This document shows, piece by piece, positions 48,617-60,600 of a stretch of DNA of 64,000 bases. A program made the translations under genes and the position numbers. The DNA comes from Megalobrama amblycephala. Its lineage: Eukaryota > Chordata > Actinopteri > Cypriniformes > Xenocyprididae. The notes below the pieces were generated by a model. The model was not told where the DNA came from. It did not search any database and worked only from the letters and a program-made list of their open reading frames with translations. The stretch is taken from the NCBI RefSeq assembly GCF_018812025.1, contig NC_063061.1, positions 6,933,796 to 6,997,795 on the forward strand, written 5' to 3'. Position 1 is the first letter of the stretch; the number at the start of each line of letters is the position of its first letter.

Positions 48617-51600
48617 NGCATAATTACTCCACAATGGATCGAGTCCAGACCGAACTTCCCGTCCAAAAAATGTTGTGGGCGGGGTTCGGGCTGGCACCCA
48701 GGCTAATCCTTCAGGAACTTTTTAGCAAAACATAATCTTTTTAGCACAGACATAAACGCATATAGGTAGATCTGGGGGCGCGTTCAAAAACAAAATGAAT
48801 CCACTGCGTCCTCAGCGACTCAGATGTCGAGAGTAAAGGTTGGCTGCTATGTTCATTCTTATATCCAATAACAAAATGCCTCAGTTGTTTGAGACATTCT
48901 TGTCTACACCTGCATGGGGTCGAAAAAAATGGCGGACTGTTTACAGCTCACTCAGGGTGGGTCTATGCTAAAACGGCAGTGTCTGTCAAGAGTTGTGGGA
49001 GGGGCCTGTGCAAATTTACATCACTTTGCCAAGAATCTGTGAATGGCTTGATCTGACAAAGTGCTTATGAGTTGTGGGGATTAAAAAAAGCACTGGGTGG
49101 GTTTTTATCATTATAGGGTGGTTGTGTAGACATTGCCAACACACATTTAAGTTCAAACACCTTGTAGAAGTGAATTTTGCATCCAATGTCCCCTTTAAGC
49201 AGTTGGCGCAGTGCTACATTTCTGTGTTTACGTCTGAACGCCGACGTAAACAGCATAGCAGAGGAGAGACGAATTTGTTGAGTAAAGTTGCTATTTTTGT
49301 TTTGTTTTTGTGCACATAAAGTATTCTCTTCGCTTCATAACGTTAAGGTTGAACCACTGTAGTCATGTTGATTATTTTAACAATGTTTTTACTACTTTTC
49401 TGGACATTGAATGTGGTCATTTCGTTGCTTTCAGTGGAGGATAAAAAGCCTCTCGGATTTCATCAAAATCTCTTAATTTGTGTTCTGAAGATGAACGAAG
49501 GTCTTAAAGCTGTGGAACGACATGAGGGTGAGTAATTAATGACAGAAATTTCATTTTTGGGTGAACTAACCCTTTAATATTTAATAACCCTTTAAATTTT
49601 TAATATAAATGAATTATGTTTTTGTCATTTTGCTATTCATAACATTTATTCATAATATTCATAACATTTTCTGCATAATTGTATAACTGTTTTTCATTTG
49701 TAGACCTTTTGAATTTCTTCCTTTTGAATCTTTCATTTTATTGATTTATTTGAGAAGTTTGTAGAATGTTGTTTTAAATGTTTTATGTTGGATTTATGAG
49801 GTTTTCAAAAAAAAAAAAAAAAAAATGAAACTGCCCATTTTTACTCCCACTTGGCCCTTGAAAATTGTACATTATGGTCCCTGTTTGAAGGACTTGTTTG
49901 CTTGTTTGATATTAATATGTCTTGACCTCTCTTGATGTCAGGAATGGAGAATGGAAAAGGCTGAATTCTAAATGTTCTGAAATAGACCGCGAGATGGTCT
50001 CATTGCTGGGAGTCTCCAAAGCTGTTATCAGCCATGTCATCTTCTGCCATCAAGAGGAGTCCAACTGGCCTCTCAGTGAAGGGAAAGCTCTCAAGCAGAA
50101 GTTTGATGATATTTTCTCAGCCACAAGGTATTTGTATCTGGACAGCAGATTCCTCACAGAAGCTTTCAGTCATTAAAAGGGTCATATCATACTTTTTATT
50201 ATTGATCTTTTTTTCCTGAGGTCCACATATGAAACTTTTGATTTCATTTTACATCCTCTCTTTGACCCTTAGAATTAAACGATCCTTTTTACGTTTAATG
50301 GGAAACAGCACTGAATGCTTTCTCATTTTGCCTAGTCATTTTTAAATACTATCTAGAATATCTAAAATTGAAAATTTGATTCTTGCTGCATAAATATATC
50401 ATCCCCTTGACAGTATTCAAAATAAGTTTTTAATCATTAATGTTAATATGTATACAGTATATTAAATAATATAGGCCTTATCACTTTCTAAAGTCTTTTT
50501 AAATTCATAATTTGTTTTATTAAAACTTTGATATTTGTATATAGTTATTTATTTTTTATCTTTTTACCCTATACATTTTGTTTATTATCTACACAATATA
50601 TGTTTTTTTAATAAATACTATAAATGCTCAACATGCCAGCAAAGCTTTGACTCTATGGCTCTAATTCAGTAGGCCTACACCAGCAGATGTCGATAAATGA
50701 TTGTCTATCTTTATTAAATTATTAATTTTCGGGCTAAGCTGGTTTGTTAAAACAACAACAATTGTTTACAACTTAAACAAGGAACATACATGAAACAATT
50801 CATTCACTGATATGATTCATTCAAAAACACTGTTTTATTCACAGAAACACCACTTTATAATTTATCTATACAAATATACTGATAACCAGCCTAACTGAAG
50901 TTAAATATATGTAAAACCCTACTAAATTATATTTGTAGTTATTCAGTTACTATTTTTTCCACATTGGCTTGTCCTGTGGTGTCTTTTGCTTCATATTAAG
51001 CTAGCATCAGCTGAAAATAACCACAATCTTTTGCTTGAAGGTACATTAAGGTTTTGGAGACTCTGCGGAAGTTGAGGCAGAAGCAGGACGATACTGTTAA
51101 AAACTGCCAGGTGGAGCTCAAGTACCTAAAACAGGACAAAGATAAGGCCCAAGAGATTAGAGAGCAGCTGACCACTAAAGAGGCTCAGCTGTCTTCCTCC
51201 AAAGAGAATGTCCAACGCATCGAGAATCAGATTGACCCACTGGAGGTGAGACACAAGAATTTGTAGGCTAATTTGTGGGCTTTAAAAAAAAAAAAAAAAA
51301 ACTTTAGAAACTTTAGATTTAAATTATAGATAAGTCTGACATCAGTGCAAAAACAGAAGCTTCACATTATGAATCAATTGAGTTAAAAACAAAAGATTGA
51401 TGAGCCACGCTCAAAGCTGTTGTCAAATAGTCAGTTCAGTTGTAGCCTATACACTTATGCAGTCATGTTATGTATATTCACCAAACACACTTTCCCCATA
51501 TTTTCAGAACCGACTCTATGACTTAGACAGCAGCCTCAGCAAAATAATGAAGTTGGATAATGACATCAAAGCTCTGGAAAGCAGGAAGAAACAGATGGAG

Positions 51601-54600
51601 GATGATAACCGGGAACTAGAGGAAAAGATGGAGCAGGTAACCAAAGTTTATTAAAAAAACAAAAACACAAAAAAAACAGTCATCACTTATAAAACTTTCG
51701 CTGCTCTCAGAATTAGTCATAAAAGCCAGATAATGATCATATGAAGGCAGAGGAAGTGTTTTGCATAGAAAACATGTACAGGATGTTCAGTTATGGATTG
51801 TTTTGGTGTATGTACTGCTGCTGTTTTTCATCTGATGTTGAAACTAGGGGGTTGCTTCTAAAAACTAGCGGTGCATCTCACCATCTCACCCATTCAATTT
51901 TCTTAATTCACCTAAGGCTTCTTCTAGACTACTGGGGATCAAAATAAACGTTTTATGTGTTAGTTCTCAACAGTATTTTCATTGAAGTAACATTACTGTT
52001 GATGCTTTGGTCAACTTGAGTCATGTCTTTGTTTCATCCTTCCCTTTTTCTCTCCCCAAAGATTATTTCTTAAATTGTAATGAAATAGAGACAAAACCAT
52101 CAATACTAAAGAATTTCCTCTGGTCTGGAGAAATATAAGGTTGTCTGCATAACAATGAACAGTAATACCATGTTTCCTAAAAAATTGCCTAAAGGGAGCA
52201 TGTACGGATAGAAAAACGAAGGGCCTAAGACAAAGCCTTGTGTCACACCGTTCGTTCATTCCTTGGGGAGCCTTGACTCTGTGTTGTGCTGTGTTTTTAG
52301 GTGTTTCAGGGCTCAGATGATCAGCTGCAGGACATGTATCAGAACCACCAGCGGACTGTCAAAGAGAAGGAAAGAAGACTTACAGAGTGTCAGCGTGAGC
52401 TTGAACGGGCCGGCCGAGAGTGCCAGAGGATGAACCGCGACAGATCTGTCCTGCTAGTTGAGCAAGGTAGTCCTTTGCTCATTTGCTCTTCATTTATTTT
52501 CTGTGGTGTGGACATGTGTTCTCTATATATGCTTGAATGGTTGTTTAGTGGATTGTAGTATTTAAAAGAGTAAATAATGATAATGTCCTTTTGTAGTTTA
52601 CGTCACAGTCTGATTTACTACTCACTTGATATTGTATGTCACACAAAGGTGATGTTGGGGAGATTCACTAGGGTTGCAACCAGCAACTATTTATCTGTTC
52701 ATTACTTCTTTGATTAATGGGAAAAAATCTTTTAACCCAATTAAATAACGCAAGCACTTAATGTGGCAACCTGCAGGCCATATGAAATCATGCTCACATC
52801 CTGACCTTTTTAGAAGTGCTCATATAAAGTGCTTTTGTCTCGTGCTTTGGACAACTTGTGTTGAACACATTTATTTTTGCTTTTATCTCACTTTGTGGCC
52901 TTCATCATTTATCAGATGTAGGGCTGTGCAATAAATCGTATTTGATTTTCGATTTTGAATTTGGTTTCCAATGATTTTTGTGCCGCTGCTACATTCATAG
53001 GTGCGCTTTCATTCATTGTTTGATATTAAACAGTGGAAATAAAAGCTCATTAAGCCACGAAAGAGACACTGGAGACGGAGTGGAACACGCATAAAGCAAA
53101 GTATACTGTGGGCTTCGGATTCGCTCCTAAACGGTAAAATACCTACACACAAAAATGTCAAAATGCCATTTTAGTAAGTATCCTTGTAAACACAGTCAGT
53201 TTTGTCTTAAGTGAATGTAAACAGTTGATAAACAAAACACATGTGTAACAGTATATTGGATCTATGCATTTGGACCTATAAGGAAGACCCTATAAGGGTT
53301 AATCAAACAACAAAAGACAAAGATAAAAATCACTCACTGCTCTTGAAATAATAGCTTTTGTAGCTTAAAAAAGGATTAATCTTTATTTAATACAGTGAAG
53401 ACTATACAGTGTTATTTTACATTTGATTAGTTTCTGTTGTAGGCTATTACTTACCTGAATACCATCTTCCTGAAAAACATAAAGAAGTGTTTATTTAATT
53501 TGTATTTTTGTTCTGTTGTATTTATTTGTCCATTAATTAATTTGTTTTTTTTTTTGTTCTTATTGTATTGCTGACTGTTTACTTGTCTTCTGTAACTGTT
53601 TTGAGGACCTTTTACTTGGCTTTACTTTACATTAGTTAACCTAGTATTGGTTTTTGTAGCCTATTGACAATTGTGAAAGTTTGCTGATATCTAAAATGAC
53701 TCATATCATGAAATAAGACTTTGATCATATCGCCCCACAATAATTGTGTTAAATAATCGTGATTATGATTTTTGCCGTAATCAATGCTTTTTTTTCATAG
53801 AAATTATTACTATTGCAAAGTTTCTTCAGTAATGAAATCCACATTAATTAAAGAATAAACTTTAATGTTGGCAAATTTTTGTTTCATAGATTAGTTATTG
53901 CAGTCCTAAAGTATACTATACTTATAGACATGCACCAAAAACTGATACTTTCAAATCAAGTGATTTTGTTCAAAATGCATTTTTAGCAGGAAAAAAAAGT
54001 TTATTCTTTCTCAGAGCTGTTCATCATCATTGTTTCTGTTCATTTGAAGGCCGTCTGCAGTTGGAGGCAGATAGGCACACAGAGAACATTAAAAAGAGGG
54101 ACAACCAGGTGAAAAGTTTAGCGTCTTCCCTGGAGTTGGAGGGCTATGATCGGACACCGCTTAACGAACGACAGCTCCATAGCTTCCACAGACAAGCCGA
54201 AGAGAGACTGAAGCAGGACTCTAAAGACCTCAACCAAACTATGGTAGATAAAAAAAAACTTCATAAATTCTTAAAATTTAAATTTTAGTACTGTAACGTG
54301 TTGCCATTTTTTAATAATAATTTCTTGTTTTCAGCATGATATGCAGGAGAAAGAGGCACAGAAGCAGCAAAGCATCGATGATCTCCGTGATAAGAAGACC
54401 GGTCTAGAGAGAACCATTGAGCTGAAGAGAGACATACAGGCCAAAAAACAACAGGAACTGAAGAGCATCAAGTCTGATCTCCAAAGACTGGAGGGCTCCT
54501 CTAGCAGACTGCAGGAGCTGGACACTGAGCTTCAGAAAATGGTTAGACTGCGCTACACCACAGACGACTTGCTTTGAGCATTAGATATATTTCATCTGTC

Positions 54601-57600
54601 AATGTTCTGTTGGTTTCCTAAACTGAATCCTTAACTAAAATTACCATGGGCCAGATTTACTAACAGCTCAATCCCTCTTTTGGCATTAAAAATCTACTGT
54701 AAGGATTTATTGAAGACATGCAGTGAAAAAATAATAATGAAAAGGCGTGGACGCTGTAATTTTTGCTACTGACCTTATTGCATATGTGTTTGTAGGAGTT
54801 TCCCTCTCAGATTTAAAATTTATGGTTGGAGTGTAATTTACCATTTTTTGCGGTTGTCAGTTTAATTGGTATTTGCACTATTATTTAAAGTGCCCCTATT
54901 ATGCTATTTTAAAGGTGCCTAATTTTAAGAGGTCTCCTACAACAGTTTTACATCCATCAAAGGTCAAAAAACACTTTCATTTTCTCATTATATACATTGC
55001 ACATCACTACATTTTTCAGTGATTCTCAAACGACTCGTCAGATGCTTCAGTCTCTCTAAATGCCTCCTTTCCACAAGCCTGCTCAGCTCCGATTGGCCAG
55101 ATGGCCCGGTCTGTTGTGATTGGTCTACCACTTATAGTGCTTTTGGAAGCAAAACGGCCGTTACCATAACAGAACTTCATCTCCGGACGCTTCCTAAAGC
55201 TCAGCAATTGTACACACTGTAAATACAGTAATGATGGCATCGATTTGACCATATCAATCTGATCGAGAGTCTGATGATGAAACATTGGAAGAACTAGTTA
55301 TTCATCTTGAGCCTCCATCGCAAGAACGACTTGAGCAGGACACTTCTCAGTGATGCCCTACTCAGTTTGACATACGATAAGAGATGTTGCAACTGTAATT
55401 CCTCACCATCAGCATTAACAAGTGTATGTCCATCAAACCGATGTTCATATTTCTAATTTATTGTGGTGTACATGTGGGAACTGTATTATTAACAGTATCA
55501 ATAACAGTGCATACATTAGCCGAGCACTAACATGAATGACTGATGTAACGTTGATGTTTGTAAAACAAATCTTGCTCCATCCTTTATCATTACTCAAAAT
55601 AGTAAGAATGGTTGTGGTTCTGAGAGGCAAGTTGGTCCAAATAAAGTGGGTACTGTCCCATCTTTAATGGCATTTTGTAAATCCCATTTAGACCTCACAG
55701 AGATTTGAGAAGCCAGGTTATACTTCTGTTGTATCTCTGTGGTCATTTTAATCACTGACTCTTCACATCCTCATCCTTTGGAAGTGTTTACAAGAGAATT
55801 TGGTTTTGCAGAGCAGAAAACCGTGTCTTCTCGACATGTACACAACACAAACCAGCAACGGCGTTTGAGAGTGGGTCAAAGTAGACATTCACGGGCAGCC
55901 AATGAAGGCCATAGGCGAGCATTTGGCAAATGTGTTACCCAGTGACATATAGTCATCACGGAAGTGGGATTCGAATTCCTGATGACTTGCTAGGCTGTTC
56001 AGAGTCTTTCTTTTGAGAGACTATAACTTTATTTATCCTGCAGGGTGCACTTTCGGCTTCACAACTTTGCAGATCGGTTATATTCACAGACAGCTACATT
56101 ACACATTGCATGAAAGGTAATGTTTGAAAAAGCATAATAGGGGCTTTAATGCCCAAAAATGCATGTCTTGTCCATTTTGCCCTTGACATGGCTCCCACTC
56201 CCATCTGCACTTTTATGGGATTACTATATCACACTAAATTGCCCTGTTGTTTACTAAATAAATTGTAGAAGGAAAACAATTCTAAATCCAACTAACAAAA
56301 CTAACCCTGCATTATTTTTGTATATGTTTATCTTAATATGTTTGTGTTCATAGGAGCGGGAGCTTGATAATGCCGTTCAGGCCTGTACTGTGGACAGTCT
56401 GAAGGCAGAAGTAATTGAACTACAGAGGGAGAAAACTGAACTGGATCAGGCCCAGCGCAAACTGGACAAGGAGATGGAACTGCTCAACACACACACCAGG
56501 GCACATGCAGAGATGGACATGCTCAAGAAGACCAAGGTGAGCTCACACATCATTCTCGCCCGCAGCCATATCACCCTGTAACCCAAGAGTGGTAACCCAC
56601 TGAAGCTAATCAGGGTTGAGCTGGTCATTATCTGGATGGGAGACCTCCTGGGAAAACTAGGTTGTTGCTGGAACTGGAAGAGGTGTCAGAGAGGCCAGCA
56701 GGGGGTGCTCACCCTTACCCCTTTTTCACCAAGGCAGTTTGAGTGCTGGTTCAGAGCCAGAGCTTTGTTTCGAATCAGTTCTTTATCTTTCGACACCCAA
56801 AGCACCAGCTCTGTACCAGGAAAAGTGGTTCGTAAGCAGCACCAAAACATTGCTGGTCTAGAAGTAAAACACTTGCGTCAGGAGCTGGGGGCAGGGTCAC
56901 CGTGACCAACAAGATGAACAGAAAGTTGTGACCCCAATTGTTAAAATAGCAGCTAATCGAGCTAATAGCAGCTCGATTGTAATCTCCGTCAAATTACGGC
57001 AAGCTGCACGAACACGTTGAATTCGCCTTGTTTGGATGCTGATGTAGGTTTGCAAAGCCATGAGCACCAATAGTAACGCAACGTTTGCCATTGTTGCTGG
57101 TGTATTTGTCGCTGCGACGCTAGTGTTGTTGGGAAAGATGAGATGTATGCAGTGATGTAAGACCTGGCTCTGTGGTGGCCCGTGGAAAGGCAAACCGGTT
57201 CTTAAAATGCTCGCTAGTGGAACCAACTCCGAACCGGCAATAGCACTAACTCTGAACTAGCACCCAGTTCATGCTGGTGGAAAAGTGGTACCTGTGGTCT
57301 GTGTGAGTCCTAATGTCCCAGTATAGTGGGGACACGATACTGAAAAAGCACCATCCTTCGGATGGGACATTAAACCAAGGTGCTGACTCATTAAAAATCT
57401 TCTCGTAAAGAAAAAGAAATCTCCTGGCCACATTTCCCACATTGGCCATTATCAATCATGGCCTCCTAATGATCCCCATTCTTTTGAATTAGCTCCATCA
57501 TTCTCTCTTAGATGATGCACACTGATGGTGGGTAAGGAGACCCTCTGATATGATTGTAAAGCACTTTGGGTGTATAGTAGTACATAAAAAAAGCTCTGGA

Positions 57601-60600
57601 TAAATGCTTCATTCATTAATTTATCATCACTTATATGTCCATGTGCGCCCTATCCATTGTGATAACAGTTTTATGCCTAATTCTGAAACGAATGCAGCAA
57701 ACATAAACAAAACAAATGCCTTCGGACAATAGAGAGCAATGCAGGGATGACATCAGATCCAAGAAAACTTCGCTGCTGGTTCCATATGGGGTTTTATAAT
57801 GGGGTTTTTCAACTTATGAGTAAAATAAAGCCTGTGGTAAACATAACTTGACAATATTTTGACAATTTTTCTACAGTGTAAACTGCACAAGAAACATCCA
57901 GGATTCAGTTAATAATCTCAAGTACCATATTATATCCTACAAAATTTGTTAAAAGTAATAGATGTGTATTAGTATGCCAGCACAATGCTTGCAGTATATA
58001 ACTGTAACACCTAGATGTCAGCACAGTCTTTTTTTGTGATTTCCTGACCACCTAATATTCTCCAGTCTTTCATTAACACTTTCATTTTTACATCACAAAA
58101 AAATGTACTATTTATAACAATATGTGCTTTGTGTTAAGTTTAAACAAAAAAACTAAAGCTTTTTAAAATGAAAACTAATTCAAGTTTTATTTTAAAATGT
58201 TTGCTTGAGGCATCAAAGTAATTTATACCACTCCATGCTGCCTAAAGAAAGAAATGATTGGAAATCTGAATTTGAAAATCAAACACATAATCCATTACAA
58301 ACAAATTTAATAGATTTCTTTAAAATAATTATTTCCTGCGATCTATAAAATAGCTTCTTCAGAAATGTTCATACTACTTTTAAAAAGCAAGAGTGTTTAC
58401 AATTTTCAGTTTGTTTATACATTTTGAAACTTTCTAAAAATAAATCAATAAAAAATATATTTTAGCATAAAAGCAAAGAGAATATACTACTATTTATATT
58501 TTAGCAGTTTGCGATTTCTTTTAAATACAGTATATGAAATACACAAATTATTCCCATTATCACATTTATCGAAATGATAAGATATTAACTCTTTCTAGGC
58601 ATTATATGACAGTATATAGAATATGAAGCACAGTAATGTCTGGATAGAGCAATCTATATTCTCAAACATAGTATTTTTATGATCAGTGCTTATGCCAGAC
58701 GGGGGTTTGCAAAGTGACAATTTTATCTAACAAGAAAAGAAAAAGTGCATCTCTGCTTCGGATTCTAGATGGATAAAGAGGAGCAAGTGAGGAAGATCAA
58801 GTCCAGACATAATGAAAAGCTGGTGTCTCTGCTGGGACACTTCCCAAGCAAGAGAGAGCTGGAAGACTGGATCCACTCCAAATCCAGAGAGATCAACTCC
58901 ACCAGAGAACGGCTCAGCAAAATGAAGTATGTGACACTGTTTAGTGATTTGTTTTTCCACAAACATTTGTATAATAGTTGGTTTTTAATTTAATAAGTTA
59001 GAGAATGCCATAAATTATGATATTCAGTGTGAGGGTATAAAATGTTTCATGCATCAGAATCTGAATGTCTACGTGATAAGCGACACACACATGCATTTGT
59101 ACAACCACCCACATACATAAATCTTATACATATTTGGTTTCGATTCCGGGTTTCTGAAGAACAGGTCATCTTCAGGTCAGTGGGACATGCGTTGTAGTAT
59201 TCAGATGGTGACGTTGTCTAGACACATATAGCTAAAAATTCATATTAAAGACACTTTTAGTAGTGTACATAAACTATGTGTAAAATAACTGAAGTTCACA
59301 CGCATCAACAGAATACATGTTTACATGTAAGATAATATCAGAGAATGTATTTGCACAATGAAATGTAATTATTCTCCAACTTACTGTAACTTTTAACAGT
59401 GGTGAATTAATTCCCAATAATGGTAATACATGGATCATTGACGAATAAAGTTTTTAAAAGTGTAAAAAAAAAAACATAATGGAGATCTAATTAATTTTGA
59501 AGTTTTATTAAGTGTTAACGAGATTGTGATTTATAATCAATTAACACTGCTTTTGTCATTTTTTTACAAGATGGACAAAATTTGTCACCAAAAAAGTAAT
59601 TCAGTTTAACCAAAATTTCGGTTTTACCGAATGACACTTTTGGTTATACCGAATGATGATATTTTCAAACAATGCTAACAGGCTGATATCTAGTTAGCTA
59701 GCAAAAGGACAATCAAACATATTATATTTAGTACAAGTTTTTTAAATATTACAACATTTTCCATGTTTTATAGCGGCTGTACCAAATGACCTAATGTTTC
59801 GGGACATGTGTATGAGCAAGTGAAAACATGAATGTTTCAAATAGTTAAAAGAGATTTAGTTACTTTGCTTCATGACCATGTGGTCCTTTGCAGGTGTCTG
59901 AATGATGTCACATCCTGTCATGGATATTGATATGATATGTTATGATATTGACCACATGACTTGATCCAAAATGGTCCCTTTATATTGGTTACTCCGAATG
60001 ACATCAGTGAAATTCATTTTTCCGGACATTCTTTCTCATAACAAAGCAACGACTTCTACACATAATTTTAATACCATTTTGCTCTATGTTGATATGTGAT
60101 GCTATAAAATTATAACAGAAAAAAATATATACATTTATTACATTTTAAGGTATTTTAATCACAAATGAAATGGCTGTATTGGTGTTTGGATGGTTATAAT
60201 TAAATACAATTAAAACCTTTTGGATTCGATAAAAGAGATCTAGTTGTACTACCTTACATACTTTGGAATGTCATATCTGTTTATTATTATTATTATTAAG
60301 GGCTTTGGACAAAAAAAAAAAAAAAGACCCGTCACGTCACGTTAGGATTTGAACCTGCAGCCTTGGGATTGTAATTTGCTCCGGTTCAGACTTGATAAGT
60401 AAACTAACTAGCATTGCTAGGCGGGACTCTTGAGGAAATGTTCATTTTTGTTTTTCATAGTAAGGATCTTGCATCTGGAGAACAGAATAAAACTCACTTC
60501 ACGGCAGAAATCAATCGTAAGGAAGAGCTGCTGGCCAGTTATAAAGAGAGACTTTTTAACGTGTGCGGCAGTCAGGACTTCCAGTCGGACCTGAGCAAAC

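Larger units (their letters stand above)
45982..49198. mobile_element. Element E: TTAA-type MITE interrupted by a palindrome
   Basis: Tips ttaaaggggacattggatgc and gcatccaatgtcccctttaa are perfect inverted repeats. Interior text (aatgataatgagctaatg, ccactcc) is MITE-like. A palindromic element and a local duplication sit at 46983-48762. Confidence 0.85.
43897..49577. mobile_element. MITE family A, copy 4, stretched by about 5 kb of nested elements
   Basis: The left arm runs from 43897 (aaagggttaattcaccc) to about 44595. Its inverted right arm runs from about 49210 to 49577 (gggtgaactaaccctttaa); mirrored landmarks are gactacagtggttcaac (44113) and gttgaaccactgtagtc (49349). Between the arms sit MITE B copy 2 (with two passengers) and element E (with a giant palindrome). 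Confidence 0.85.

Noticed and set aside
48482..48706. Short open frames with Tyr-Ile repeats across 48573-48617
   Set aside because: They arise from the TA run and the ambiguous base.
60335..60420. Possible tRNA or SINE on the minus strand (ggatttgaacctgc B-box)
   Set aside because: No matching acceptor stem or A-box at the right distance; left as a note in the intron entry.
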